This document shows, piece by piece, positions 55,080-64,000 of a stretch of 64,000 nt of DNA. The stretch comes from Acinetobacter brisouisimilis (GTDB lineage: Bacteria > Pseudomonadota > Gammaproteobacteria > Pseudomonadales > Moraxellaceae): the NCBI RefSeq assembly GCF_000368265.1, contig NZ_KB851219.1, positions 1,433,870 through 1,497,869 on the forward strand, in the 5' to 3' direction. The translations under genes and the position numbers were made by a program. The notes under the pieces were generated by a model. That model made no database searches. It was not told the origin of the DNA and saw only the letters and a program-made list of their open reading frames with translations. Position 1 is the stretch's first letter, and each line of letters begins with the position of its first letter.

Positions 55080-55910
55080 CTACGCCTGTTTCAACTCACC
55101 AAAAGCAAAATTGGACACCCATAAACCACCCACAAACCCAGTTTCATGATAGGTTCGCACTCCAGTTTCCTGTTGCGCTGCGCCTACAGTGACCATTAAA
55201 GGTAATAGATGTTCTTCACGTGGATGGGCAATGCGCGCCGCAGGAGCTTGCTCCCACTGGGTCAATAACTGATTACGTGCTGTGCCTTGATGTTCAACCA
55301 CCGTTGAATACAGCCATTGATCAAAGGCTTTCGAAGGTTCAGCAGCATATGCATTAAACATGCGTAAGTTGTGGTAGCTTAAACCACTGCCAATAATTAG
55401 CACATTTTCATCACGTAACGGCGCTAAAGCCTGCCCCATTTGAATATGAGCTGCAGGATCTAAACCCTTTTTCAAAGACAACTGCACTACAGGAATATCT
55501 GCGGCAGGGTTAATCACCTGCATTGGTGAAAACATGCCATGATCATAACCGCGAGTTGTGGTTTGCTGCACAGAAATATCCGCTTGGGTGAGCAATTCAC
55601 TGACGTGCTGTGCCAGTTCAGGACAACCTGCCGAACGATAGTGAATATGATAGGTATGCTCAGGAAAACCACCGTAGTCATAGATCATGCCTGGCTCAGG
55701 AGTTGCCTGTACAGTAAATTCACGTTCTTCCCAGTGCGCTGAAACCATCAAAATAGCTTTGGGTTTTTGCGGCAAGCTTGGTAGTAATGTTGCTAATGAC
55801 TGCGCAAGATTGGCATAAATGGTCTCCAGATGGTCTGGCATCCATGGCCAAGGCCCACCGCCATGAGAAACAAAAAATACAGGCTGCCGAGTTGGAATTA
55901 TTGTAGACAT
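55080..55910 (-). CDS. DODA-type extradiol dioxygenase, second paralogue
   Basis: A 276-residue class III extradiol dioxygenase fold protein. Markers: FFVSHGGGPWPWM (metal His), ILMVSAHWEEREFTVQATPE, YDHGMFSPMQVINPAADIPV and VLIIGSGLSYHNLRMF. It belongs to a different subgroup from the neighbour at 54.2 kb (HGGGPWPW against HGSPLMAL), so the two probably use different substrates. ATG 55910 is chosen with AGGTG upstream. Cytoplasmic. Confidence 0.9.
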   Translation of the reverse strand: MSTIIPTRQPVFFVSHGGGPWPWMPDHLETIYANLAQSLATLLPSLPQKPKAILMVSAHWEEREFTVQATPEPGMIYDYGGFPEHTYHIHYRSAGCPELAQHVSELLTQADISVQQTTTRGYDHGMFSPMQVINPAADIPVVQLSLKKGLDPAAHIQMGQALAPLRDENVLIIGSGLSYHNLRMFNAYAAEPSKAFDQWLYSTVVEHQGTARNQLLTQWEQAPAARIAHPREEHLLPLMVTVGAAQQETGVRTYHETGFVGGLWVSNFAFGELKQA

Positions 55911-56240
55911 GTAAATCACCTAAATCCGAATAACACAATATAGGGTTACTTTACGATTTGCCTAGAATACAAACAATAAAGAAAATAGGACACTCGCATA
56001 AGTTTATGCAACGCTGTGCAATTTATATTTTTTATCGTTGCAATATTGCCGCTTGATGAAGAAAATGTGACAGCATTTCTTAAAATAAGCTTTAATGATA
56101 AAAGAATTAACCATTCTCATGTCATATATCATATTTCTCCATACATCCTAGCAACTTAGCTCCATACAATTTCCACAACTCTTAGAGATAATGTCAGTGT
56201 GAAATCCACCACCTAACGAAAAAACAAGGTTGATCCCGAA
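55911..56240. other. Promoter gap, nothing else recognised
   Basis: About 330 bases between the dioxygenase and the repeat protein, which are divergent. It should hold both promoters. No repeat or small gene is seen. Confidence 0.45.
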
Positions 56241-56600
56241 ATGAAAAAACTTACTGCTGCTTTAATCTTTGGTTTTGCTGCAACTGCATTTACAGGTACT
56301 GCAATGGCTGAACCTGTGCAACAGCATCCTGAAAAGACTGAATCAACAACACATAAAGTTGTACAAAAAACTGAACATGCAGCACATACCGTTGGGCATG
56401 ATACTAAAAAAGTAGCCCACAACGTTGGACATGAAACCAAACATGTTGCCCGTGAAGTTGGGCATGGAACTAAAAACGTCGCGCGCAAAATAGGTCATGG
56501 CACCAAACATGTTGCACATAAAGTAGGTCAAGGCACAAAACACGCTGTACAGAAAGTTACTCATCACGACAGCAAAAAACCTGCTCCAAAACACGATTAA
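56241..56600 (+). CDS. Exported LEA-like 11-residue repeat protein
   Basis: A 119-residue protein with signal peptide MKKLTAALIFGFAATAFTGT (cleavage after AMA). The mature part is very hydrophilic and consists of consecutive 11-residue units: HTVGHDTKKVA, HNVGHETKHVA, REVGHGTKNVA, RKIGHGTKHVA, HKVGQGTKHAV. This periodicity is that of group 3 LEA or hydrophilin proteins, which protect against drying, and histidine at fixed positions could bind metals. No cysteine. The family link is by pattern only. A terminator follows. Confidence 0.8.
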   Translation: MKKLTAALIFGFAATAFTGTAMAEPVQQHPEKTESTTHKVVQKTEHAAHTVGHDTKKVAHNVGHETKHVAREVGHGTKNVARKIGHGTKHVAHKVGQGTKHAVQKVTHHDSKKPAPKHD

Positions 56601-56616
56601 TTCATCTAGACTCGCT

Positions 56617-56642
56617 AAAACCACACCCTTCGGTGTGGTTTT
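56617..56642 (+). terminator. Terminator of LEA-like gene
   Basis: Stem AAAACCACACC / GGTGTGGTTTT with a CTTC loop and trailing T run, 17 bases after the stop. Confidence 0.88.
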
Positions 56643-56749
56643 TTTATGCCGAATTACTCAAGAATCCTGACTAAAATACTAGGTTGAGCGCCACTCAGAG
56701 AATCACTAAACTATTCCCCTATTTTTTCTAAGCTTTTACTGTGTTTACC

Positions 56750-58117
56750 ATGAAAACAGAACTTCTCTCACCTGCTGGTTCGCTCAAAAACATGCGCTAT
56801 GCATTTGCCTATGGTGCAGATGCAGTTTATGCAGGTCAACCTCGTTATAGCTTACGTGTACGTAACAATGCCTTTGATCATGACAACTTACAAATCGGCA
56901 TTAATGAAGCACATGCACTGGGTAAAAAATTCTATGTGGTCGTGAATATTCAGCCACACAACAGCAAACTGAAAAACTTTATCCGCGATCTTGAGCCTGT
57001 AGTAGCGATGCAACCCGATGCCTTGATCATGTCTGACCCAGGTTTGATCATGATGGTACGTGAGCATTTCCCGCATATGCCGATTCATTTGTCTGTACAG
57101 GCCAATGCCATTAACTGGGCAACGGTTAAATTCTGGAAAGACTACGGTTTGACTCGAGTGATTTTATCGCGTGAACTATCAATCGATGAAATTGAAGAAA
57201 TTCAACAGCATGTTCCAGAAATTGAGCTTGAAGTCTTTGTACACGGTGCATTGTGCATGGCGTACTCAGGACGTTGTTTGCTATCTGGTTATATGAACAA
57301 ACGCGATGCCAACCAAGGCGCATGCACCAATGCTTGCCGCTGGGAATACAAAATTCACGAAACACAAGAAGATGCCACAGGTGATGTTATTCCTGTCACT
57401 CAAGTTGAAGAGAAAAAAGCCTGTTGTTCAAATGCAAATGATCAGCATCAATTTGCCGAGCCTGTGCTGATTCAGCGTAATGATGAAGATATGTTTGCCG
57501 CTGAGGAAGATGAACACGGCACTTACTTCATGAACTCCAAAGATTTACGCGCCGTGCAACATGTCGATCGCTTGACGCATATGGGAATTGCTTCATTAAA
57601 AATCGAAGGCCGTACCAAGTCATATTTCTACTGTGCACGTACCGCGCAAATTTACCGTAAAGCCATTGATGATGCTTTGGCAGGTCGCCCATTTGACCCG
57701 AGCCTGATGACTCAACTTGAAGGTTTGGCAAACCGTGGTTATACCGAGGGTTTCTTACGTCGCCATGTACATAGCGAATATCAAAACTATGAAGATGGTT
57801 CATCACATTTTGATTATCAACAGTTCTGTGGTGAAGTGCTTGAACGCAATGGTGACTATATTCGCATTGAAGTGAAAAACCGCTTCCTTGTGGGTGATTC
57901 ACTAGAGCTTATGACACCAAAAGGCAACATTACTTTTACTTTAACCGAAATGCGTGACCTGAAAGGCAATCAGATTGATAATGCCAAAGGCTCAGGACAT
58001 ATCGTTGAAATTCCACTTGATGCCAGCATTGATGTTGAATTTGCCTTGCTAGTTCGTAACTTGCCCGATGCAACAGGCAATATTCAGGCGGCTTCTTTAG
58101 CCTATTCAGCAGGTTAA
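56750..58117 (+). CDS. trhP: U32 family tRNA hydroxylation protein TrhP (YegQ)
   Basis: A 455-residue U32 'peptidase-like' protein of the YegQ branch, which makes 5-hydroxyuridine at tRNA position 34 using prephenate. Seen: MKTELLSPAGSLKNMRYAFA, YGADAVYAGQPRYSLRVRNN, the four-cysteine pattern GALCMAYSGRCLLSGYMNKR then GACTNACRWEY (Fe-S site), and SLKIEGRTKSYFYCARTAQI. ATG 56750 is preferred over GTG 56741. The next gene, three bases on, is a ferredoxin, which is likely its electron or cluster partner. Confidence 0.92.
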   Translation: MKTELLSPAGSLKNMRYAFAYGADAVYAGQPRYSLRVRNNAFDHDNLQIGINEAHALGKKFYVVVNIQPHNSKLKNFIRDLEPVVAMQPDALIMSDPGLIMMVREHFPHMPIHLSVQANAINWATVKFWKDYGLTRVILSRELSIDEIEEIQQHVPEIELEVFVHGALCMAYSGRCLLSGYMNKRDANQGACTNACRWEYKIHETQEDATGDVIPVTQVEEKKACCSNANDQHQFAEPVLIQRNDEDMFAAEEDEHGTYFMNSKDLRAVQHVDRLTHMGIASLKIEGRTKSYFYCARTAQIYRKAIDDALAGRPFDPSLMTQLEGLANRGYTEGFLRRHVHSEYQNYEDGSSHFDYQQFCGEVLERNGDYIRIEVKNRFLVGDSLELMTPKGNITFTLTEMRDLKGNQIDNAKGSGHIVEIPLDASIDVEFALLVRNLPDATGNIQAASLAYSAG

Positions 58118-58120
58118 ACT

Positions 58121-58369
58121 ATGGCATTGTTGATTACCAACGAATGTATTAACTGTGATATGTGCCTACCAGAATGTCCCAATACCGCCATTTCTGAAGG
58201 CAAAAAAGTCTATGAAATCGACCCTGAACGGTGTACCGAATGTGTCGGTTTTTATGAAGAGCCAACCTGCATGGCAGTTTGCCCAATCAACTGTATTGAA
58301 CCTGACCCTGCTCACGTAGAAGATCAGACACAGTTAATGCAGAAGTTTAAAGCACTCAATATTGTGTAA
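58121..58369 (+). CDS. yfhL: YfhL-type 2[4Fe-4S] ferredoxin
   Basis: An 82-residue ferredoxin with two cluster motifs: CINCDMCLPECPN and CTECVGFYEEPTCMAVCPINC. The extra residues between the second and third cysteines of cluster 2 are typical of the YfhL/Allochromatium type. Three bases separate it from trhP, so they are one operon. Family knowledge links YfhL with U32-protein RNA hydroxylation; the gene pairing here supports that. A terminator follows. Confidence 0.93.
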   Translation: MALLITNECINCDMCLPECPNTAISEGKKVYEIDPERCTECVGFYEEPTCMAVCPINCIEPDPAHVEDQTQLMQKFKALNIV

Positions 58370-58380
58370 AACACACCATA

Positions 58381-58410
58381 AAAAAGAGCGACAATCTTGT
58401 CGCTCTTTTT
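58381..58410. terminator. Bidirectional terminator between ferredoxin and ahpF
   Basis: Perfect 13-base stem AAAAAGAGCGACA / TGTCGCTCTTTTT with a four-base loop. Confidence 0.9.
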
Positions 58411-58460
58411 TGAGCTGATCAAAATCGAATTTGATCAACTTCAACATTTACCTTTCAAGC

Positions 58461-60029
58461 TTACTGTCCCGAACGAATAATATAGTCAAACGCTGAGAGT
58501 GATGCTTTCGCGCCTTCACCTGTGGCAATGATGATCTGTTTGTATGGCACTGTAGTACAGTCACCTGCTGCAAAGACCCCTTTCACATTGGTTTCATTGC
58601 GGTCATTGACCATGATTTCACCACGGTTTGACAATGCAACTGCGCTGTCTTTTAAGAAGTCGGTATTTGGCAATAAACCGATTTGTACAAAGATGCCTGC
58701 GAGTTCCACCACATGTTCTTCACCTGTAGTACGGTCTTTATATTTCAAGCCAGTCACTTGAGAACCATCACCCAATACTTCAGTAGATAATGCATTCATA
58801 ATGACTGTGGTATTTGGCAAGCTATTCAACTTGTCTTGTAACACCTGATCGGCACGAAGTTTAGTATCAAACTCAACCAAAGTGACATGCTCAACAATTC
58901 CTGCCAAGTCAATTGCGGCTTCGACACCTGAGTTACCACCACCAATCACGGCGACACGTTTACCTTTAAACAGTGGACCATCACAGTGTGGGCAGTATGC
59001 GACACCACGGGTACGGTATTCAGCTTCACCTGGAACATTCATTTCTCTCCAGCGCGCGCCTGTCGATAGAATTACAGTTTTAGACTCAAGTTTGGCACCA
59101 TTTTCCAGTTCAACAGCCACTAAACCATTGGCGGTTTGATCTGCACCTGTAATGTGTTTTACGCGCTGTAAATTCATGATGTCGACATTGTACTCACGCA
59201 CATGTGCTTCCATATCGGCTGCGAATTTTGGTCCCTGAGTTTTTTGAACTGAGGTAAAGTTTTCAATGTCCATAGTGTCCATCACCTGACCACCAAAACG
59301 CTCTGCGACAATCCCTGTTTTGATGCCTTTACGGGCTGCATAAATCGCTGAAGTTGCACCTGCAGGCCCACCACCAATGACTAACACATCAAAAGCATCT
59401 TTGGCATTGAGCGCTGCGGCGTCTTTTTCTGCCGAGTTTTGATCCAGTTGCGCCACAATTTCTTCAAGGGTCATACGACCTTGACCAATATGCTGTTCAT
59501 CTTGGAACACCATTGGTACAGCCATGATTTTACGTTGTTCTACTTCATCTTGGAAAAAGCCGCCATCAATCATGGTCGTTGTGGTATTTGGATTATAAAT
59601 CGCGATCAAGTTCAAGGCTTGAACCACGTCAGGACAGTTATGGCAACTTAAAGAAACAAACACATCAAAATTTGCTTTTAAGTTTAATTCTTTAATTTGA
59701 TTTAATAATTCATCTGAAATTTTTGGTGCATAGCCTGAAACTTGCAATAACGCCAAGATCAATGAGGTAAACTCATGCCCCATTGGCAAACCTGCAAAAA
59801 ATACGCGAGGTTGTTCACCTGCTTTTGCAATCCCAAAACTTGGACGGCGTGCATTTTCACCATCAAAACGGGCTGTGACTTGATCAGATAATTCTGCAAT
59901 TTCAGTCACCAGTTCTTTGACTTGCTCAGCCTTGTCTGAATCATCAAGTGCAGCAACCAACTCAATTGGGCTTTCCAAACGTTCTAAGTATGCTTTCAAT
60001 TGTGCTTTAATATTTTGATCTAACATCAT
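58461..60029 (-). CDS. ahpF: Alkyl hydroperoxide reductase subunit F
   Basis: A flavoprotein of 521-522 residues that passes electrons from NADH to the peroxiredoxin AhpC. The N-terminal tandem thioredoxin-like domain carries C128 and C131 ([12 protein letters not shown]). The FAD motif is [19 protein letters not shown], the redox-active pair is C345 and C348 ([12 protein letters not shown]), the NAD motif is [19 protein letters not shown], and the FAD tail is [19 protein letters not shown]. Numbering is from the second Met, which matches the enterobacterial start. ahpC is not adjacent in this window. Confidence 0.96.
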   Translation of the reverse strand: MMLDQNIKAQLKAYLERLESPIELVAALDDSDKAEQVKELVTEIAELSDQVTARFDGENARRPSFGIAKAGEQPRVFFAGLPMGHEFTSLILALLQVSGYAPKISDELLNQIKELNLKANFDVFVSLSCHNCPDVVQALNLIAIYNPNTTTTMIDGGFFQDEVEQRKIMAVPMVFQDEQHIGQGRMTLEEIVAQLDQNSAEKDAAALNAKDAFDVLVIGGGPAGATSAIYAARKGIKTGIVAERFGGQVMDTMDIENFTSVQKTQGPKFAADMEAHVREYNVDIMNLQRVKHITGADQTANGLVAVELENGAKLESKTVILSTGARWREMNVPGEAEYRTRGVAYCPHCDGPLFKGKRVAVIGGGNSGVEAAIDLAGIVEHVTLVEFDTKLRADQVLQDKLNSLPNTTVIMNALSTEVLGDGSQVTGLKYKDRTTGEEHVVELAGIFVQIGLLPNTDFLKDSAVALSNRGEIMVNDRNETNVKGVFAAGDCTTVPYKQIIIATGEGAKASLSAFDYIIRSGQ

Positions 60030-60537
60030 ATTTCTCCAAATAGAGCGAATTTCTTAACTTGGGTTTATAGTAACGCAAGTCTTTTCATTGTTAAAACAGT
60101 ATATTTTTATTCATACAATCGGTTTTACAAATTAAATAACTAAAAACTTGTTTTGTACTCAATCACTCAATTGCTTTGAATCATAGGTTTCAATCAGCTT
60201 TTGCAACATACAACTTGCAATCAAATAAAGTAACTATAGCGGTAGTTCACATAGCTATAATTGAGCAATCAACAGATTTGCATAAAAACTGAAACTCACT
60301 AGCCCTGTCACCGAAAATAGTCATAAACAGAGAGTCACACCATAATTGCCATTGCGGGTGAACAAGATACTAAAAATTTTACAAAAGATCTGAAAGTCTT
60401 ATCTAGTATCCCCTGAAATTTATAAGGAATATTAAGATGACGCAGTAACATTACAGCAATCAAGAGAAGAACTCCTATCTGTAAGTTATACAGATTGTAT
60501 TCAATTCGATTTTTATCGGTTTAAGTTTTTTAAAAAT
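60030..60537. other. Gene-free region between ahpF and glyA
   Basis: About 500 bases. The ahpF promoter should lie near 60040-60130. I looked for an ahpC remnant or OxyR-type spaced repeats and could not identify either with confidence. Confidence 0.45.
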
Positions 60538-60568
60538 AAAAAAGCCTCCAAATTCAGGAGGCTTTTTT
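60538..60568 (-). terminator. Terminator of glyA
   Basis: Perfect 12-base stem AAAAAAGCCTCC / GGAGGCTTTTTT with a seven-base loop and T run on the minus strand, 17 bases after the glyA stop. Confidence 0.9.
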
Positions 60569-60584
60569 CAGTCAGGCAAAACGA

Positions 60585-61838
60585 TTATTTTGCATAAACT
60601 GGGAATTTTGCACAAACTTCTGCAACTTTGTCTTTCACAGCAGCGATCACACTTTCGTCACCTTTGCTGTCTAGGATGTCAGCGATCCAGTTTGCAAGAT
60701 CACGTACTTCAGCTTCACCGAAACCACGAGTGGTTACAGCAGGTGTACCGATACGAATACCTGAAGTCACAAACGGAGAACGTGGATCGTTTGGTACAGA
60801 GTTTTTGTTCACAGTGATGTGCGCCGCACCTAACCATGCATCTGCTTCTTTACCAGTCACGTCTTGTTTAATCAATGACAATAAGAACAAGTGGTTATCT
60901 GTACCACCAGAAACGATGTCATAACCACGAGCAATTAAAACTTCAGCCATTGCTTGAGCGTTTTTAACGACTTGTTGCTGATATGCTTTGTATTCAGGCG
61001 CCATTGCTTCTTTGAAGCAGATTGCTTTTGCTGCAACAGCATGCATCAATGGACCACCCTGGTTACCAGGGAATACAGCTGATTGAAGTTTTTTCTCGAT
61101 TTCTTCGTTTGCTTTCGCAAGAATCAAACCAGAACGTGGACCACGAAGTGTTTTGTGAGTCGTTGTTGTGGTTACGTCAGCGATTTGCACTGGGCTTGGG
61201 TAAACACCAGCAGCAACAAGACCTGCAACGTGTGCCATGTCAACAAACAAATAAGCGCCAACTTTGTCCGCGATGTCACGGAAACGTTGCCAATCTACAA
61301 CACGGCTGTATGCAGAGAAACCTGCAATGATCATACGTGGTTTGTGTTCTAAAGCTAGGCGTTCAACTTCTTCATAGTCGATTTCGCCAGTTTCAGGGTT
61401 TAAACCGTACTGAACTGCGTTATACGTTTTACCCGAGAAGCTAACTTTTGCACCGTGAGTCAAGTGACCACCGTGAGCCAAGCTCATACCCAAAACTGTG
61501 TCGCCTGGGTTAAGTAATGCTAAATAAACTGCAGAGTTTGCTTGAGAACCAGCGTGTGGCTGTACGTTTGCGTAGTCAGCACCAAATAATTCTTTAGCAC
61601 GGTCAATCGCCATTTGCTCAATGACATCAACATATTCACAACCGCCGTAATAGCGTTTGCCTGGATAGCCTTCTGCATATTTATTGGTTAACTTACTTCC
61701 TTGAGCTTCCATAACTGCTGGAGAACAGTAGTTTTCAGAGGCAATCAACTCAATATGAGCTTCTTGGCGCTCACCTTCAGAAGCAATTGCTTTTGCTAAA
61801 TCTGGATCAAATTCAGAAATAGAGATGTTGGCAAACAT
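60585..61838 (-). CDS. glyA: Serine hydroxymethyltransferase
   Basis: A 417-residue PLP enzyme converting serine and THF to glycine and 5,10-methylene-THF, the main entry of one-carbon units. PLP lysine K229 in [17 protein letters not shown]; other markers are [40 protein letters not shown] and [16 protein letters not shown] 61838 ([10 protein letters not shown]) is used; the reading six codons longer lacks support. AGGACC precedes it. Monocistronic with a strong terminator. Functionally linked with MetH and the 5-FTHF cyclo-ligase in this window. Confidence 0.97.
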   Translation of the reverse strand: MFANISISEFDPDLAKAIASEGERQEAHIELIASENYCSPAVMEAQGSKLTNKYAEGYPGKRYYGGCEYVDVIEQMAIDRAKELFGADYANVQPHAGSQANSAVYLALLNPGDTVLGMSLAHGGHLTHGAKVSFSGKTYNAVQYGLNPETGEIDYEEVERLALEHKPRMIIAGFSAYSRVVDWQRFRDIADKVGAYLFVDMAHVAGLVAAGVYPSPVQIADVTTTTTHKTLRGPRSGLILAKANEEIEKKLQSAVFPGNQGGPLMHAVAAKAICFKEAMAPEYKAYQQQVVKNAQAMAEVLIARGYDIVSGGTDNHLFLLSLIKQDVTGKEADAWLGAAHITVNKNSVPNDPRSPFVTSGIRIGTPAVTTRGFGEAEVRDLANWIADILDSKGDESVIAAVKDKVAEVCAKFPVYAK

Positions 61839-62040
61839 TAGCGAGGGTCCTATCAATTAGGGCTTTTAAGCCGTGCTAAAATCGAAGCCTATTCTAGCAC
61901 GAAGTTTGAGGTTTTTCGGCATGAAGTTTTCTCAGCTTGCAATAAAAATCGCTCAATTTAAACCATGATTTAAAATCTGTTGAATTCAATTGCAGAATTT
62001 TAGATCATAACAATGTTTAGATTTTTAAAATAATTTTAAA

Positions 62041-62487
62041 ATGTTGATATTAATTTGTTTAATTTTAGGTTTTTGCTTAGGCTATTATATTCGTGGACAA
62101 AAACAATCTGCACCACCACAACCCGCTATACAAAACCAACCGCCACAGCGCAGTCATGTACAGCGCCTGTATTCTAAAAGTCAGCATCGCTCTGATAGTG
62201 ACCGTATTCGTGATCTAAACCAACTCAGTACCCATCAGGCAGCTTTTTTACGTTTATTGAAACAGACTTTTTTCAATTATGAAGTTTCAATTAAACAGCA
62301 GCGCTTTTTCATTTTAGATCAGGACAAGATGCCACTGGCAATTTTTGAATACCGTGATGGTACGCAAAGTTTTAAAGCAACAGATCAGGAAGATGGCATT
62401 CCTATATACATTTATAAAGCACTGATTTCTAGCGAAGCCTTACAGCAAGATTTGCAAGCAGTTTTGTTGCAACAACGAATACGCTAA
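62041..62487 (+). CDS. Hypothetical N-terminally anchored protein
   Basis: A 148-residue protein with one N-terminal membrane helix (MLILICLILGFCLGYYIRG), a Pro/Gln-rich linker (residues 20-45) and a C-terminal alpha/beta domain (NYEVSIKQQRFFILDQDKMP, then LAIFEYRDGTQSFKATDQED) reminiscent of DUF2726-like nuclease-fold domains. That resemblance is weak. The start ATG follows AT-rich sequence without a clear ribosome site. Single gene, 54 bases before the exonuclease gene and possibly co-transcribed. Confidence 0.7.
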   Translation: MLILICLILGFCLGYYIRGQKQSAPPQPAIQNQPPQRSHVQRLYSKSQHRSDSDRIRDLNQLSTHQAAFLRLLKQTFFNYEVSIKQQRFFILDQDKMPLAIFEYRDGTQSFKATDQEDGIPIYIYKALISSEALQQDLQAVLLQQRIR

Positions 62488-62541
62488 TTTGTAGTTGATC
62501 TCAAGCAATGTTACATTGCACAAAAAACTCCTGTGACGGCC

Positions 62542-63231
62542 ATGCATACTATTATTCTTGATACTGAAACCCATACGCTCAACGGCTTACCGATTGAAAT
62601 CGCCTATGCACCGATTGAAATCCAGCAAGGTAAACTCAGCTTAGATAAAAGCAAGATTTTCGATCAATTGTATTCGGTTGGCGAACCCATTTCTTATGCG
62701 GCTATGGCGGTTCATCATATTTTAGAATCGGATATTGCAGATCAGCCAAGCTATACGACTTTTCAGTTGCCAAGCGAAACGACTTATATTATTGGGCACA
62801 ATATTGATTATGACGTACAAGCCATTGCCCGTTGTGGGGTCGATGTATCGCATTTAAAACCGATTTGCACGCTAGCACTGGCACGTCAAGTCTGGGCAAA
62901 TGCGGAAGCACACAACATTTCTGCCCTCATTTATCAAATCAGTCGTGGCAGTGAAAAAGCCCGCGAACTACTCAAAGGCGCGCACCGAGCCGATGCAGAT
63001 ATTATTTTAACTGCCAATATTTTGATGCATATTATTGCCAGTCTTGGCATACAAACAGTTGAAGAACTTTATGTCGCTTCTGAAGATGCACGTATTCCCA
63101 AAATCATTAATTTTGGCAAGCACAAAGGTACAGCCATTAAAGACTTGCCATCAGACTACGCCAACTGGTTACTCAAACAAGATGAACTTGACCCTTATTT
63201 GCGGACTGCACTTGAAAAGTCAGGTTTTTAA
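62542..63231 (+). CDS. DnaQ-like 3'-5' exonuclease with C-terminal DUF3820 domain
   Basis: A 229-residue two-domain protein. Residues 1-165 form a DEDDh exonuclease: IILDTETHTLNGLP (Asp, Glu), YIIGHNIDYDVQAIA (Asp) and GAHRADADIILTANIL (His, Asp). Residues 185-225 form a DUF3820 module (INFGKHKGTAIKDLPSDYAN then WLLKQDELDPYLRTAL). Proofreading or RNA/DNA end trimming is possible. ATG 62542 is preferred over GTG 62533. Its stop lies two bases from the convergent acyltransferase gene's stop. Confidence 0.88.
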   Translation: MHTIILDTETHTLNGLPIEIAYAPIEIQQGKLSLDKSKIFDQLYSVGEPISYAAMAVHHILESDIADQPSYTTFQLPSETTYIIGHNIDYDVQAIARCGVDVSHLKPICTLALARQVWANAEAHNISALIYQISRGSEKARELLKGAHRADADIILTANILMHIIASLGIQTVEELYVASEDARIPKIINFGKHKGTAIKDLPSDYANWLLKQDELDPYLRTALEKSGF

Positions 63232-63233
63232 AT

Positions 63234-64000
63234 CTAGGTTTTTTGCGGAATAATCTTGGTAAATAGCCATAAAAAACTGCTGGATAACATCTGTATGCTG
63301 CGCTGAAAAATGGGCAGCATACAAACCCAGCAAGTCAAAATACTAGCGCAAAATGCAACGAGTAGTTGAATAGGTGATGTCATGGCACCATGCCATATAT
63401 GACTCAACCACAGCACAATCAAACCATGCCACAAATAAATAGGTAATGATGCTTGCCCAAGCTGAGATAAAAATTGTGGGAGTTTTCCTGCGAGCATTGC
63501 CCAAGCAAACACTGCACAGCATGACATGATTAAATATTGACTGCGTATCAACATTCCCTGTAACGGCGCAATATGCATTTGCGTATAACTTAGACTGCCA
63601 TATAACCAGTAAGATTTAAGCGGATGCAATTGCGTTAAACCTAGTAATCCCACGATGGCGATGACCGCAATAAGGTAAGTAAATGGCAAACGGCGTAAAA
63701 TATCCAGCCACGTCTTACCATAAACGTGCCCAAGCATAAAAAATGGCAAGAAGTTAAAGATCCGCCCGATCGAGAATAGATAGTTATTGATTGGAGATAA
63801 ACCGATCAGCAATGCCAACAGTAAACTTAGCACAACGGGATATGCTGTTTGTTTCAGCCAATGCGTCAAAATAACCCAAGCCAAAATTGCCCATAGATAC
63901 CACAACAACCAATAGGGTTGCCACAGCCATTTGCTACTGAACTGCCCCGCATAATATCCATCAAGCAGGATATAAAATAGTTGAAACGGAATCATCAACG
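63234..64000 (-). CDS. Acyltransferase-3 family membrane protein (cut by window edge)
   Basis: The C-terminal 254 residues or so of a polytopic membrane protein with about eight helices. The motifs LLWYLWAILAWVILTHWL, GRIFNFLPFFMLGHVYGKTW and SLPIYLWHGLIVLWLSHIW match the acyltransferase-3 / fucose 4-O-acetylase-like family, which O-acylates sugars of surface polysaccharides. The 5' end, with the catalytic His region, lies outside the window, so the Met near 63998 is probably internal. Substrate unknown. Confidence 0.82.
   Translation of the reverse strand, partial: LMIPFQLFYILLDGYYAGQFSSKWLWQPYWLLWYLWAILAWVILTHWLKQTAYPVVLSLLLALLIGLSPINNYLFSIGRIFNFLPFFMLGHVYGKTWLDILRRLPFTYLIAVIAIVGLLGLTQLHPLKSYWLYGSLSYTQMHIAPLQGMLIRSQYLIMSCCAVFAWAMLAGKLPQFLSQLGQASLPIYLWHGLIVLWLSHIWHGAMTSPIQLLVAFCASILTCWVCMLPIFQRSIQMLSSSFLWLFTKIIPQKT

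Noticed and set aside
56343..56624. Open frames on the minus strand opposite the LEA-like repeat gene
   Set aside because: They are produced by the codon periodicity of the repeats; the plus-strand gene has a signal peptide and terminator.
60410..60450. Short ATG frame after AAGGAATATTAAG at 60422
   Set aside because: It closes after three codons (ATG ACG CAG TAA) and no continuing frame was found.

Overview
The window looks like chromosomal DNA of an Acinetobacter-type gammaproteobacterium. This is inferred from the AT-rich composition and gene content: MetZ-type methionine synthesis, a cydABX operon with CydP and YbgE partners, AhpF, YcgL next to RNase D, and many short conserved proteins of that genus. 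Most of it is core housekeeping sequence with short intergenic gaps and clear hairpin terminators. The species cannot be fixed from sequence reading alone.

Layout. 1-3202 (minus): an ATP-grasp / alpha-E / transglutaminase / Anbu proteasome-homologue operon with a divergent WYL-type regulator (3428-4417). 4401-8125: a hypothetical gene, mnmG and a small secreted protein. 8618-12065: a perfect FNR/ANR box followed by cydP-cydA-cydB-cydX-ybgE (cytochrome bd oxidase). 12126-16852: nitroreductase, ftsY, small membrane proteins, a Sel1-like protein and two tandem CBS-domain proteins. 16919-22174 (minus): rnd, ycgL, a membrane protein, a MoxR ATPase, a VWA/CoxE-like protein and an orphan TrpB-like enzyme. 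22406-24547 (minus): metZ-ybaB-recR. 24880-37353: assorted metabolism and RNA or Fe-S maintenance (HIT protein, GST, trmB, grxD, argD, carbonic anhydrase, nfuA, rhomboid, unknown proteins). 37457-43190: Pit phosphate transporter and metH.

43263-45946 is the one clear accessory island. It holds an AAA ATPase and an HNH nuclease matching the Septu (PtuA/PtuB) anti-phage architecture, followed by a frameshifted DUF559 nuclease. The ATPase gene carries an in-frame stop, and 45 further codons continue in frame to the base before the nuclease start. The system therefore looks recently damaged or truncated.

46095-64000 returns to core genes: yaeQ, tRNA-Leu(UAA), a lipoprotein gene with a likely poly-A frameshift, 5-FTHF cyclo-ligase, lon, two RcnB-like proteins, rlmH, two DODA-type dioxygenases, a periplasmic protein built of LEA-like 11-residue repeats, the trhP/yegQ-ferredoxin pair, ahpF, glyA, an exonuclease with a DUF3820 tail, and an acyltransferase cut by the window end. 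Three intergenic gaps (near 5.0, 8.2 and 14.7 kb) carry related palindromic MITE-like repeats that no gene explains.
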